Shown: positions 44,578 to 57,596, counted from the stretch's first letter. The stretch: 64,000 nt of DNA from Periplaneta americana (GCF_040183065.1 NW_027185502.1:2469501-2533500); one strand, 5' to 3'. The notes: a model not told the origin generated them from the letters alone. Numbers and translations: made by a program.

Positions 44578-45657
44578 ATTTTAAATGTTATGTATTATTA
44601 TTATTATTATAATAATTATTATGTTACAGTATTATTTATTTTTATTATGTAGCACTTATGGCCGAATCCAGAAATGCATATAGTGTGTTAGTTGCGAAAC
44701 CGGAAGGAATAAGACCTTTGGGGAGGCCGAGACGTAGACAGGATGAATTTGAGGGAGGTGGGATATGATGGTAGAGACTGGATTAATCTTGCTTAGGATA
44801 GGGATCGATGGCGGGCTTAGCGAAGGCGGCAATGAACCTCTGGGTTCTTTAAAAGCCATAAGTAAGTAAGGTATTTATTTATTAATATTGTACTGTTTTA
44901 ATAGAACATATTCTTGAATATCCTTATAAAATCTTTGAATCGTAATTTTTTCACAGTTATCTAATTTTTAACAAATTTCAACTTCTGTTTAATTTTGTAT
45001 AATAAAAAATACTTGTGTTATTACTACACTTGCATAAAAAGTTTAAATTAAAGATATGAACTGTCAAATGCACAAAACGTTAGACAAACGTTTCACAATA
45101 AAGTCAGAACTCTAACTAACGAACGGGTGAATACCGCTCTTAAGATTAATTTAAAATCGGCAATGCACAATATTTAACATCTGCACTGTAAAACTGACAA
45201 AACAAGCTTTTCAATATGTTTCACAAGAAGTTAGATTTCATATTGTGTTGGCTTTATTTTATTAGGCTGTAGGTCTCTTTATAATAAAGATAGCATTATT
45301 ATAATTCGTACGTGCCGCGGCATCAAGCACAGGGATTATATTGAATAAGGGTTAGGAGAGCTATGTCTTATGTCGATGTAGATTTTGTTACTCTGGCAGT
45401 GAAAAATTAGACAAAAGAAAACGATTATGGATACAAAAAATACTCAAATCTAAATATGCCATTTTTTTAAGTTCAAGGGGGGGAGTTAAAATCCCGTAAC
45501 CCCCTCTTACGTACGGCCATGTTAGGACCTGATGATGCTCGACATAAGTGAAGACGTTAGTTCAAATGATATAAAATTGTATTAAACATGAGTTATTGAC
45601 GGAAATAAAAACTTGTAAGTAAGATTATTTAAGTTATCGGAACCACAGTGCCATCAA
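44578..45657 (+). repeat. Diverged direct duplication, copy 1 (contains LINE-A copy 3)
   Basis: From 44871 to about 45657 the sequence is collinear with 46392-47145, with shared stretches such as GATATGAACTGTCAAATGCA and ACTTCTGTTTAATTTTGTAT. Upstream similarity continues across the LINE into an ATT-rich stretch. It ends near TTATCGGAACCACA… / CTATCGGAACCACA. No coding sequence. Confidence 0.85.
44647..44870 (+). mobile_element. LINE-A copy 3 (short, decayed)
   Basis: Matches the last ~250 bases of LINE-A with an internal deletion and stops, ending AAGTAAGTAAG. Its flanks GTATTATTTATT (44629-44640) and GTATTTATTTATT (44871-44883) look like the target duplication. The second copy of the surrounding duplication lacks the insertion (46396-46410). 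Confidence 0.8.
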
Positions 45658-45667
45658 ACTATGACTC

Positions 45668-46320
45668 ATTCATTGATTCATTCATTGTTCTGTCCAAGGG
45701 CAGATCTTTCACTGCAAACCCAGCTTTCTCCAATCGTTCCTATTTTCTGCCTTACTCTTAGTCTCCACAAATGATCCACATATCTTAATGTCGTCTATCA
45801 TCTGATATCTTCTTCTGCCCCGAACTCTTCTCCCGTTCACTATTCCTTCCAGTACATCCGTTAGCAGACAGTTTGTTCTAGCCAGTAACCCAACCAATTC
45901 CTTTTCCTCTTCCTGATCAGTTTCAGTATCATTCTTTCTTCACCCACTCTTTCCAACACAACTTCATTTCTTATACTGTTTGTCCACTTCACACACTCCA
46001 TTCTTCTCATATCCACATTTGAAATGGTTCTATTCACTTCTCTTCACTTCGTCGTAATGTCCATGTTTCTGCCTCGTACAATGCCATTTCCATATAAAGC
46101 ACTTCACTAGTCTCTTCCTTAGTTATTTTTCCAGGAATCCGCAGAAGATTCTCCTTTTTCTATTAAAAGCTTCCTGAGCCATTATTATCCTTCTTCTGAC
46201 CTCGTGGCAGCAGTTCATGTTACTGCTTATAGTAGCCTGCACTCCAAGTATTTGAAGCTGTCCACTTATTGTACTGCCTCATTTAGAATTTGAAAGTTTA
46301 CCTCTTTTATTTTTCTTCAT
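45668..46320 (-). pseudogene. LINE-B copy 1, ORF2 C-terminus
   Basis: The minus strand carries SNMNCCHEVRRRI, AFNRKRRIFC, then VNGRRVRGRRRYQMIDDIKI with ETKSKAENRNDWRKLGLQ before a stop. The 3' tail is (ATGA)n-like (45660-45690). The same family occurs at 54309-54873. Several frame breaks; 5'-truncated before the RT catalytic site. Confidence 0.75.
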
Positions 46321-46327
46321 CGATATT

Positions 46328-46340
46328 TTAAATTTTGTGT

Positions 46341-46390
<50 letters not shown>

Positions 46391-47145
46391 GTTGGGTATT
46401 ATTTATTAATATTGTACTATTCTAATAGAACATATTCATGAATATCTTTATAAAATCTCTGTAACGTGATTTTTTCATAGTCAATTGTTAACAAATTTTA
46501 ACTTCTGTTTAATTTTGTATAATAAAAATACTTGTGTCATTATTATACTTACATAAGAAGTTTATACTGTATTAAAGATATGAACTGTCAAATGCACAAA
46601 TGTTAAACGAACTTTTCATAATAACTAAGGAACGGATGAATACCGCTCTGAAAATGATTTTAAAATCGACAATGCACAATATTGAACGTCTGCACTGCAG
46701 AACTGTCAAAACAACCTTTTCAGTATGTTTAACGAGTTAAATTTCATATTGTGTCAGATTCATTGTATTACAAGGTCGGTACTAGGCGGTATAATAAATA
46801 TAGCATTGTTATAATTCGAACATGCCGAAGTATCAAGCACAGGGATTGTATTGAAGGAGGGGTAGGAGGACTATACCTTATGTCGATGTAGTTTTTGATA
46901 CTCTGACGTGAAAAATTAGAGGGAAAACGATTATGGATTAAAAATACTCAGATCTAAATATGTCTTTTTTTTAGTTTAAAGGGGGTTGAACCCCCTCTAC
47001 TCTTTGCGTACGTCTCTGTTAGGACCTGATAATAATCACTTCAGTGAAAACGTTAGTTCAAATATAAATTTGTATTAAACATAAGTTATGAAGGAAATAA
47101 AAACTTGTAAGTAAAATTATTTAAGCTATCGGAACCACAAAGTTA
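46328..47145 (+). repeat. Diverged direct duplication, copy 2 (empty LINE site)
   Basis: Collinear with 44578-45657 but without the LINE-A insertion; GGTATTATTTATTAATATTG at 46395-46414 is the unoccupied target. Confidence 0.85.
46346..46390. repeat. (ATT)n microsatellite
   Basis: Longer version of the ATT run at the equivalent place in duplication copy 1 (about 44592-44610). Confidence 0.85.
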
Positions 47146-47277
47146 ATCAAGCTTTGATTAAAGAGCATAATGGAAGCGAGAGGATTACAGGATGGTGACT
47201 GGGAAGGTAAATTGAATGCAGGAAGAAAATTTCAATTGTAGTATAACAATCAGGCACAGGGTGATGATATATCTGTA

Positions 47278-48125
47278 TACAGGGTGTAACAACTTTAATG
47301 TTTAGAATTTCTGGAACATGGTCCCTGACACATTCTATGTTGATTAAACCTAACATACCTATAACCGAAATTGAGAGGTTACAGAGATAACAGAGCTGGA
47401 AAAAAATAGAACTTCTTGCAGCTCCAAGCATTATACCGTTTATACAAGGCCTATTTTATGGCATTACTAAGTAGAGATACATAAGAAACATTTGAAAAGT
47501 AGTGAATGAAGGAAATTTTACTTTTAAGAGAAATTAAATTAAAATTGTTTAGGTTGCTAAGAAAACGAAACAGACAATGGTTTAAAATAACAGTTGTGAG
47601 AAAAATAAACCGTATTGTGACTAGTCTTTTTAGTGACTTTTGACCATTAAAACATGCCTTTTGTGTACACACATCAGGAATACGCCGACATAGTTTTGTG
47701 TATGGACTGTGTGATGGCAATGCAACAGCAGCTGTTTTGGCATATCAAGCTCGGTTCCCAAATCGTAGGATTCCTAGTGCACAAGTATTTTCACGTGCCT
47801 ATTGGCAAATTTCAAGAAGTACAGTGTTTGGAATCTTAAGGACATTTTTTTCAACTTTGCACTGCTTCTTTCATACTCACAAGTAGTTGATATTAAAATG
47901 TAATATGGTACTAATAAAAATAATCACATAGACATGTCACTTTCGGAAATTGGTGTTACTTCTTTTAGTATTCAGCGATAAAATTAAACTCAAAAATTTA
48001 ACTTCGGGTACAAATACTCCAAACCTATAGAACTTTGGATATAGGTATGTTAGGTTTAATCGACGTAGAACATGTCAGGGAACATGTTCCAGAAATTCTA
48101 AACATTAAAGTTGTTACACCCTGTA
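47278..48125 (+). mobile_element. DUF4817 mariner-like deletion derivative (~844 bp)
   Basis: TA|CAGGGTGTAACAACTTTAAT at the left is inverted at the right end before TA (48124-48125). Inverted similarity runs about 90 bp (through CTAACATACCTATA). Only an N-terminal coding piece remains between the ends, so it is non-autonomous. Confidence 0.85.
47654..47870 (+). pseudogene. DUF4817 helix-turn-helix fragment
   Basis: Starts [15 protein letters not shown], then in the next frame [20 protein letters not shown] followed by [17 protein letters not shown]. This is the DUF4817 domain that precedes a mariner-type DDE domain in many insect transposons. A one-base shift lies near 47700, and the catalytic domain has been deleted. 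Confidence 0.75.
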
Positions 48126-50367
48126 TATAATTTGAACTGGTAATGGAAATTACGGGAAAGCTGCTGAACGGATTTTAATAAATGACCCCTCATTTTGAAG
48201 CTTGGAACCCAAAGTTTTCCAGAAAAATAGTAGTTTTCAGTGAAATTTCAATTTTCCTACATCATTTTCCTATTTTCCAAAATCTATCTTTCGTCAGTTT
48301 TGAGAACTAATTAATTGCATATCAGAATAAAACATAACACACACTACAATAAACAATAGACTATTACACGGAGGCCATGACCTACAGGATTGCCGACATA
48401 GAGTTCAGATGGCTCAGATTATTTCACATCATAATTCAATATGTCTATCTTTATTTGTGTAATTTTTTGATAACCTATAAAAAGTAATTTACAGGTCTGA
48501 TTCCCTAGTCTGTAGTTTTCTGAGTACAGCTGTGTATTGGATATTAAGAACTACAAAACTTAAGAATGTTTTATGACATTATTACCATTAAAATGAAATA
48601 TTATTATAGTTAATGCAACACATAATAATATACTGATGATATGAAAGTGAATCCTTTTGGGGCTTTAAGTAAGTAGACGCAGAGAGAATATTTTATATTA
48701 GATCTTCATTTTTATAATTTACAGAGTAACGGCTATATATGTTACTGAAAACTATAAAACTTACGTAAGGTAACTATATTGTTATTAAAAATGAAATACT
48801 TTTATAGTTATTAATCAAGTAGTGTGGGTCTTTTTCATATACAGTATTTAATGGCAGTGTGGTATAGATATGTATAATTATGATGTCTGATTCTCTCATT
48901 TTCCTTGGTAGTAATTGAGTCATGCTTCCTATTTTAGCTGTATTTTAAACTGCATACAAATTAATTTAATATTTCTTTGGTTCAATAGATTAGATTTGTG
49001 ATCGCTGGCAAGCATATTTTGTTGTAGGGAAAATAGAATGCCATTTCACTTCTTGCTACCGTGATGAGTAAGTTTATTTCCCGCAACCAGCAACGAATGA
49101 AACACTGAAACTGCTAACGATTTATGACAGACAATTTTATTTAGGGCGCATATAAGATTCTACAACTCTGACATATCATTCGCCTCATTTTCCGCATCTC
49201 AGCAATAGATTCCTCACAACAGCCTATATTACAGAAAATATACGGGATAACATTCATTGTTACACAAATTAATCCAGCAGTATTTGGTAGATCAGTATTG
49301 TCTGGAGGAAGCGCAAAAATTACAATTCCTAAGAAAAGACCAAAAGATATTACTTACTGGTAAAATAAGAGGCCTACAAGATTTTTTAGTCTCTTGATCA
49401 CCTCAGCAAGATCTCTTAGTGGGAAAAAGTGATTCTGCCCTCTACATTTCAGGTAGTTCACGAAACATGCAGCAGCAATACCACGATGCTATGTCTAATG
49501 TTCGAAATCTGACAAACTTGACATTTTCTTAACTCTCACCTACAATCCGCAATGACCTGAAATAGCTACTGCATTACTCCCACATGAAAAACTCGCTGAT
49601 CGTCCTGACGTTGTTACTTGCTATTTCGCAGTTAAACTCAAGAACTGAAGACGAGTAAGTTCAAGGAAAGGTATTTGGCATAAAAAAACATCCAGAGGCA
49701 GTATATTTCACTATTATGGAAGCAAATAACTTTCAAAATGTCAAGTATTCTTCACTGAAAATAAATCTGAAAAAATGTTATTTGAACATCTCACGAACTT
49801 AGTTTGCAGCAGCATTTGCTGCACAAGCCACTAGTTTACATTTAAACCCGTGTAATGCTGTTTTACATTGATGGTAGTGCAATGACGTGCACTCTCGGGT
49901 GGAAAATACATTTGTGTCGATATTTCTTACAACTTCGCAACGCGGCGAAGGAAAGAGAGAGGCGGGCGGTCGACGACTGCACAGGACTGGCTTTATTCCG
50001 CTGCAGTGCTGCAGTCTCGAGTTATCACGGCACTGCAGCTGCTCGCACCACGAGGGGGGGGGTGCTGTGTAACTGTGCGCCAATGCGATATCAGGATGAC
50101 ACATATCTATTCTAAAGTCTGTTTTCTATTTATCAGCCTCAACGTTAAAATCTTGCGCTATTTTACATGATTTCATGCAGTCAAAATAAAACTGGAGTTT
50201 TTGTTCAGAGGTTCTGCAGTAATACGGAGGTTTGAGGGACACTGGGACTGAGTTTTGAAGCTTTTAATGTTTTTGATTAATTTATTTCAAATTCGGCAGG
50301 TTTGTTGTGTCTGTATATTTAAATAACAGTACCAAATTTCATCAAGTTTTATTCATTAGTTACTAAG
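48126..50367. other. No gene; one GC-rich patch at 49920-50060
   Basis: 2.2 kb, mostly AT-rich. The GC-rich patch contains a nine-G run (near 50055) and CTGCAG repeats, with overlapping short frames but no family motif. It may be the inner end of a decayed DNA transposon. Confidence 0.4.
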
Positions 50368-50555
50368 GGTGCTATGCATAGACATTTTGCTAGCCCGCGC
50401 TACGAACGTGCTAAACTAGCCCCGGCTATCGACTGATTACTTGTACAGGATTCATATCATATCATATTGCTAACACTGGTTTATGAATACGAAAAACGTT
50501 AGTTCGCTGATCATACACCGGAAGTCCGTGCTAAGAATGTCTATGAATATGGCCC
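50368..50555. mobile_element. MITE with CATAGACATT ends (~188 bp)
   Basis: The left GGTGCTATGCATAGACATTT and inverted right GGGCCATATTCATAGACATT share the CATAGACATT(c/t)T core followed by TAGC. This type of short element ('…CATAGACATT…TAGC…') is widespread in arthropods. No coding sequence. Confidence 0.7.
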
Positions 50556-50589
50556 ATAGACATTAATTTTCATTTATTTTAATAATATT

Positions 50590-51632
50590 AAATATGACTC
50601 GGTTAAGAGAGAAGTTTTATATGATATTCTTATTGAATTTGGTATTCCCAAGAAACTAGTTCGATTAATTAAAATGTGCCTCAGTGAAACTTACGGCAGA
50701 GTCCGTATAGACCAGCTTCTGTCCGATGCTTTTCCAATTCACTGCGGGCTAAAGCACTGTCACCTTTACTTTTTAACTTCGCTCTAGAATATGCCATTAG
50801 AAAAGTTCAGGATAACAGAGAGGGTTTGGAATTGAACGGGATACATCAGCTTCTTGTCTATGCGGATGACGTGAATATGTTAGGATAAAATCCAGAAACT
50901 ATTAGGGAAAACACGGAAATTTTACTTGAGAAAGTAAAGAGATAGGTTTGGAAGTAAATTCAGAAAAAAAAGTATATGATTATGTACGAAATGGAGGTGG
51001 AAAAATTCAAATATCTTGGAGCAACAGTAACAAATATAAATGATACTTGGGAGGAAATTAAATGCAGAATAAATATGGGAAATGCCTGTTATTATTCGGT
51101 TGAAAAGCTTTTGTCATCTAGTCTGCTGTCAAAAAATCAGGAAGTTAGAATTTATAAAAGTTATATTACCAGTTGTTCTGTATGGCTGTGAAACTTGGAC
51201 TCTCACTTTGAGAGAGGAATAGAGATTAAGGGTGTTTGAGAACAAGGTTCTTAGGAAAATATTTGGGGCAAAGAGGAATGAAGTTACAGGAAAATGGAGA
51301 AAGTTACACAACACAGAACTGCACGCATTGTATTCTTCACCTGACGTATTTAGGAATATTAAATCCAGATGTTTGGGATGGGCAGAGCATTTAGCATGTG
51401 TGAGCGAATCCAGAAATGCATATAGAGTGTTATTTAGGAGGGCAAAGGGAATAAGACTTTTGGGGAGGCGGAGACGTAGATGGATGGATAATATAAAAAT
51501 GGATTTGAGGGAGGTGGGATATGAAGATAGAGACTGGCTTAATCTTGCGCAGAATAAAGACCGATGTCGGGCTTATGTGAGGGCGGCAATGAACCTGCGG
51601 GTTCCTTAAAAGCCATTTGTAAATAAGTAAGT
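50590..51632 (+). mobile_element. LINE-A copy 4 (5'-truncated)
   Basis: Begins within the RT ([15 protein letters not shown]), includes [11 protein letters not shown], and runs to the C-terminal stop after MNLRVP and an AAATAAGTAAGTAA tail. It is the second longest LINE-A copy. Flanking duplications are not clear. Confidence 0.85.
50607..51609 (+). pseudogene. LINE-A copy 4 reverse transcriptase remnant
   Basis: RT motifs C-terminal to the first catalytic block. YADD is intact at about 50860-50871. Frame breaks occur near 50752, 50885 (TAA), 50930 and 51160, and a stop codon (TAG) near 51222. The last 125 codons (51232-51609) are open and include the WAEHL and [17 protein letters not shown] blocks with several amino-acid changes relative to copy 1. 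Inactive. Confidence 0.85.
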
Positions 51633-52454
51633 AATTTCAAATTATGCGTAAATTCAAAATATAGTTCTAGCTGACAGCTTCAGAATTGTTTGTGCTTTTA
51701 AACATTTTCTGTGAGGGACTTACATTCCATGATAAAGAAAACTGCGTATGGATTTTTAAATTTGAGAATTGGTTCACGAGATAAATATTTTCTTACAAAT
51801 AATAATTTTTGCTTAATAATTTTCTTTAATTTTTTTAAAGTTAAAAATTCATGTCATGAAAAGTTTTCGGTAAAGAACTCATTCCATACACAGCTTTGTG
51901 TATTGGACTAAGCTGGTATTATTGCAAAGTTTCATGTAGATCGGAGCAAACGGAAGCCTTCAACATAAATGATCGCATTAAGTTATGCAACTCCTGAAAT
52001 AATAGCCGTTCTATGTTGACCAAAGCCCTAGTTTTGAGAAAACTTTATTTTTAGTGGGTGTGGTAGGTTTAAGAGAGCTGCGCGTAGCATCTTAAAAATG
52101 GTCACTAGAGCTTTAAAATTTGTAGGTGGGGATTGAATATAGGACAGAATGTTAAACAAATTATGTTGTTGTTTAGTCAACTGTTCGAAGACAGGTTTGA
52201 ACCTCACAAGTGACACCAACAAAGCACTGAGGCAACTAGACCAGGAGATAATGGGGTAGGGTGGTCAGTTACTTTTCCCCTCCATTGCAAACATCGCCGA
52301 CTAGCTGCATATTACACTAGACAGACTTCAGATGCATACAAACAATTATTTTTCCTCTAACACATATCGTCAAGTGAGATGTACTGCCTGATAATAGATA
52401 GGCTATACATATCAGCCAGAACTTCAATCAGAGGATATAAACAATTGTATAAGA
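51633..52454. other. No recognisable feature
   Basis: AT-rich spacer with no family motif. Confidence 0.45.
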
Positions 52455-52467
52455 TAATTATTTATGG
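52455..52467. repeat. Left target-site duplication of SINE-a copy 2
   Basis: TAATTATTTATGG, identical to 52812-52824. Confidence 0.9.
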
Positions 52468-52811
52468 GTCCCGTGCCGTGGCGTCACGGTCTAAGGCATC
52501 CCGCCTAGGACTCGCGTTACGGAATGCGCGCTGGTTCGATTCCTCATGGGGGAAGAAATTTTCTCATGAAATTTCGGCCAGTGTATGGGACCGGTGCCCA
52601 CCCAGCATCGTGATGCACTTGGGGAGCTACGATAGGTAGTGAAATCCGGTTGCGAATACCAGCTATATCGGCTGGGGGGATCATCGTGCTAACCACATGA
52701 TACCTCCATTCTGGTTGGATGATCGTCCACCTCTGCTTCGGCATGTGGACGTGAGGCCAGCAGCCGGCTGGTCGGTCTAGGCCCTTCACGGGCTGTAGCG
52801 CCACGGATTAT
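52468..52811 (+). mobile_element. SINE-a copy 2, full length (344 bp)
   Basis: The tRNA-like head begins CCCGTGCCGTGGCGTCACGG, with GGTCTAAGGCATCC and box B CTGGTTCGATTCC. The body ends GGGCTGTAGCGCCACGGATT with a very short ATT tail. Perfect 13-bp duplications. Relative to copy 1, this copy retains an extra segment (52680-52770), so copy 1 carries an internal deletion. Confidence 0.9.
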
Positions 52812-52824
52812 TAATTATTTATGG
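52812..52824. repeat. Right target-site duplication of SINE-a copy 2
   Basis: TAATTATTTATGG. Confidence 0.9.
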
Positions 52825-53795
52825 AAAGAAACAAAAATGTTTATTTTTACTATTTTGGCCAAAAATTCAGTCCTAGTGTCCCTCAAGGAAGAATTTTCAT
52901 GAAGATCCTAAATAAAAAAATAGTGCAATAAGTAGTTAAAATATTTTGTATATTTGTTTCGTTTCAGTAAGAAATCTTTACCAATATTCCTCTCATAAAA
53001 CTAGAAAAATTTGTACGGAAGTGTGTTTAAAAATATCCTAATTTAGTCTATTTATATTTTGGTTATAATAAGATTTTCTGTAAGTTATAGAATTGGGAAA
53101 TTTTGAGAATTGAACTTGGTTCAATTTTTCTATATCTGAGGGAATCTCCTTATATGAACGATATCATGTTTTAATATGCTAATGTACTTTTTGTTTTACA
53201 CTGAGCTATCTGATGCGCAGTATGCTATTTTGAATTAACATGATATTAGTGCTATAAAGCAGAATTGACATATCTAAAAGAATATTTTTGTCTACCTTAC
53301 ACAGCCCTATCGGACAGATAGGCAGAGGTACCTTCAAGCGGCACGTGATGCGTAAGAGATGAATGTTGTGTAACAATATTCGAGGAGAAGAAACAAACCA
53401 ACTCTTGACTTTCGGTACTTGAAAAGCAATCCTACAAAAGACAATTGCACTTTATCTACGTGGTTGTCACCTGGTTCAAGAATTGTAAATTTGTTTTGTT
53501 GGGTTTTTAGCTTTTCAAAGTGTAGGTAAAATGGAAGCAGTTTTGGTTACATTAATCGTTTTCAGAGAGAGTGTTGTTTTATTGGAGAGATTATGGATGA
53601 CTAAAAGGGGAATTTTGAGGAATTTTGAATGAAATTAGAAGAAAATTAGGTGGAAATAATCAAAAACTTCTCATAAAAAGAAAGTGCGGCCGTTTGCAGT
53701 AACGACGAAAAACCACACTATCGTGTAAAACATCATTTACAGGACATTTCTTTCATAAACGGTGTCAGTGTCCATATAACGATATAAGACCATAT
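52825..53795. other. No recognisable feature
   Basis: AT-rich spacer. Confidence 0.45.
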
Positions 53796-54059
53796 GTCCA
53801 CATCTGTGGAGTAACGGTTAGCGCGTCTGGCCTCAAAACCAGGTGGCCCGGGTTCGATTCCCGGTCGGGGCAAGTTACCTGATTGAGGTTTTATCCGGGA
53901 TTTTCCCTCAACCCAATATGACCATTTGCTGGGTGACTATTGGTGCTGGACTCCGGACTCAATTCACCGGCATTATCACTTTCATCTCATTCAGAAGCTA
54001 AATAACCTAAGCTGTCGATAAAACGTCGTAAAATAACCTACTAAAAATTAAAAAAATCA
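53796..54059 (+). mobile_element. SINE-b, full length
   Basis: The head 53796-53871 has GTGGAGTAACGGTTAGCGCG (box A) and GGGTTCGATTCCC (box B). The core has GATTGAGGTTTTATCCGGG and CAACCCAATATG, then GGTGCTGGACTCCGG, and a 3' end GATAAAACGTCGTAAAATAA. The acceptor-stem halves do not pair, so the head is not a functional tRNA. Confidence 0.85.
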
Positions 54060-54308
54060 ATTTAAATATGTAGGTTTGTAGAGAAGGTACATCCAGTAAA
54101 TATATAAGTGCACTTGTACGAGGTGGAGATAATTATTTTTCTCAGCTAAGAGGTGTAGGGCTCATCAGTAAGGTCTACATTGTGTTACGTTACACAAAGC
54201 ATTGAAGATTTTACACTATTTTGAAGATGGCAAATGTGACACCTTGGGGACAAGAGATGACTACAACAATATAGCCTATCACAAAATTACGATATTCAAA
54301 TTGTACTT

Positions 54309-54873
54309 TCATTCATTCATTCATTCATTCATTCATTCATAGTGTTCTGTCCAAGGACAGGTCTTTCACTGCAGACTCAGCTTTCTCTAACCTTTTCTAT
54401 TTTCTGCCTTCTCTTTGTTTCCACATAATATGTCCATGTATCTTAATCATCTGATATCTTCTTCTGCCCCGAACACTTTTCTCGTTTACCATTCATTCCA
54501 ATGCATCCTCCAGTAGGCAGTTTCTTCTTAGCAAGTGACCCAACCAATTGCTTTTCCTCTTCCTGATCAGTTTCAGCATCATTCTTTCTTCATCCATTCT
54601 TTCCAACACAGCTTCATTTCTTATTCTGTCTGGCCACTTCAACCTTCCATTCTTTTCCATATCCACATTTCAAATGCTTCTATTTGCTTCTCTTCACTTC
54701 GTCGTAACGTCTATGTTTCTGCCGTCAATGCTACACTCCACACAAAGCACTTCACTGGTCTCTTCCTTAGTTCGTTTTCCAGAGGTCGACAGAAGATGCT
54801 CCTTTTTCTATTAAAAGCTTCCTTGGCCATTGCTATCCTCCTTTTGACTTCCTGGCAGCAGCTTTTACTTTAA
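54309..54873 (-). mobile_element. LINE-B copy 2, decayed
   Basis: Matches 45668-46250 on the same strand (shared ATCTGATATCTTCTTCTGCC and CCTCTTCCTGATCAGTTTCA, as read on plus). The (ATTC)n at 54311-54340 is the LINE tail. Coding is heavily interrupted. Confidence 0.8.
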
Positions 54874-55429
54874 TATGTACAAATTATTTACCGAGTGACA
54901 GATTTGTTCCGGTTGGATGCTGCGTGCGTCCACTCTGATGTTTTATGAATGAATCAAAACCTATTTCGTTATTTCATTCAGCTGTGCGCTCCGCTGAGTT
55001 GCTGTACAGGAGAAGCTCGCAGTCGCTCCGTTGGCGACTGTAAACTTCCCAAGTTTCCTAGTTTTTACGTTATGAAATATACACGAATGTGATGTTCATG
55101 AAACCTAATGCATTTCCTCAAAGTTTCGTGGTACGGACAAGAGACTTTCACACGGATAGTAGCAGTGCTGATGCCTCTATTCGGTGCTCAGACTTAATTG
55201 GCCTGATACGTGGGAAATGCTACAGGCTTTCCTACAAACATTGCTTATGGCAGAAAATTGCGGTTAAATAAATAAGAATGTGTGAAATAGTACGTACTTT
55301 CTTTTTAAATATTTGACGAAGTAACTAAAAGTAGCTCTTTAAATAAAATATTGGTAAATTAATTTTTCACGATAATTTCTACATGCTCTTCTTAGAAGGA
55401 GAATAATTGTGTGCTATGTATGAGAAGGA
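54874..55429. other. No recognisable feature
   Basis: Includes a GC-richer 54960-55040; no family motif. Confidence 0.4.
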
Positions 55430-55449
55430 ACTAGATACATAGGGAACCT

Positions 55450-55660
55450 ATTACAATATTCACAGAGGTAATAGATCAAGTCATGCGAACCAGTTTTGAC
55501 AGATAATTTTCTTGATCCGTCAATAGTTTTGGGAGTACGAAGCATAACGTGTTTCAACGCTCCTTGAGGTCATTGCTCCGCAGTGGGGACGAGTGTAACT
55601 CCAAGACTTGCGAGAGGAGAATGTAAACAAAAACGTCTCATCACATACGTTTCGATCAAA
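55450..55660. repeat. Left inverted arm
   Basis: See 58203-58430; the arms differ by substitutions and small indels, so they are old. Confidence 0.8.
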
Positions 55661-57596
55661 TTACTGTACTATCGTAACACTTAACACATTATTTAACAAT
55701 ACTGTAAACTTAATTTCTTTTCTAAATTAATTTATTTTTAATTCCTTCAAAGATAATAACTTGAATGTAGATTGAGTTATAGGATGTGTATTCGTAATAA
55801 TGTTATTTTGAGTTTACATCTAATGCAAAGGAATCTTTAATGGAAATAGATACAGTGAATGTTAGATTAAGTTTCATGGCACTAAACTTAAAGTTAAAGT
55901 GGTTATAGCGTCATAAAGAATATTATTTTGATGTACCGAAGTACGTACTGTTGGTGACTGGTAAATCCGGCCCTGTAACGAATTTCACCCACTCCACTTC
56001 TAACAGTCCGCTAGCTGTCAACAAACACGTGACAAACCGAGGTAGAGGGTAGAGAAGAGACAGCCCTGCTACTGCTACTATTGATAAAGAAAACATATTA
56101 CTCACCGGTGAATCATAATGCTGTTGCTTCAATTATATTAGCCTCAGAAACCGTTTTAGTTGTATTTGATAACAGCCACCCCATTAACTGAACACATTAA
56201 CCTGTTCAAATATTTTATTTACTATTACATATTACTTGCTTATTTTCTGTTACAAAAAAGGGCGCTGTTTAAAAAAAAAACAGCACTATATGAACAATTG
56301 GATACACTTAGATAAATCACACGAGAAATGCCGAAATTCAAACATTAACCAAAATGACATATTGCAAGAAAGGGACGAATTCACATTGCATATTTCTGAC
56401 AACAAAATCAGAAGGAAAATAAGTTTGAAAAGATTTCTGGTAAATTACTACGTGCATTAGTTCGCCGAAATTAACTATTTCATCAAACATTTGTGACCAA
56501 TGGTAATTAAAACATTATTGGAAACTTAGGACTGCAGTGTCCTAAATGTAATACATCAAATAGCAAATACACATTAAAGCGATCTGAGGGTATTCTGAAA
56601 ATGACTATAACTACATCTAAATAGTAAATACTAGTTCCCTATTATGTAGTTTAATTAGTAACGGGAAAACGTTTTGCCTATCCAGTCGCAGTCCTTTCAA
56701 CAGCTGTAAATGAATTAAAATACTCCTTTAATAAATTGCGAGTTAATCACACTCTTCAGTAATTTCAAAATTGTTTCGATAAGCTAACTGCAAATTAAGA
56801 GAAAGTGCCAGCCAGCTCTTTGCTGTAAAAATAGAATAAAATAATACTTTTAAGAAGTCGCGTTGTGAAAGTAGCTAGCAATAAATTTTCACAGGAAAGA
56901 AGTGTAGGATCCGCAGTTACGACATCATGTGCTTCACAACTAGGCAGTCCGTGGTTCCATTCCTTACGTGGGGTGAAATTTATCTCTAAGCCACAGGACT
57001 CGGTAGGTCTTGCACTTGTCCTGTAACGTCTTCACGATGGTCCTGTATTGTGAGAGATGTCATCCCTTACATCTCGTTGGCTTGTTGAGTCGGTTAAGGC
57101 GGAGATAAAACAAGACAAAGAAAGAAGTTTTGTACGAAGACCTGCCGAAGGATAGCGAGACTCCCTCGAATCATTAAGAAATGGACAAAGGGCTAAAGTA
57201 ACGAAGAAGTTCATTACCCGTCATCATGAGTAATTATCAAATCAGGCTTGGCATTGGAATCAGATTCCCGCTTTCAAACTAGGCAGAGGGAGTCGGATGT
57301 TAACACCGAATGAGTAAGTCCAAGGCGACATTTATTATAACTAAAAACTTGAAACAATTATAAAGAAGAACACACTAACTAAACTAAATTGTTATAACAA
57401 AAACTAAAGAGCTAGTAATATATTACAGAACGCAAAAGCGAAAGATCATCAAACCAAATGTTTTCAACACGTACAACACACAGGCAGGCAAGACTGAGGA
57501 CCTGACCACCTGACAACCATAAACTGACTGACAAACTCTCGCTACTGAAGCGTGTGGTGGGTGGGGAGCTATTTTCACCCCTAACTTCTCCAAGTT

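Noticed and set aside
53796..53871. tRNA gene candidate (also 16959, 25799, 35589, 38911, 41062, 57697, 62358, 63795)
   Set aside because: Box A and box B are good, but acceptor stems do not pair and several continue into SINE bodies with tails and target duplications.
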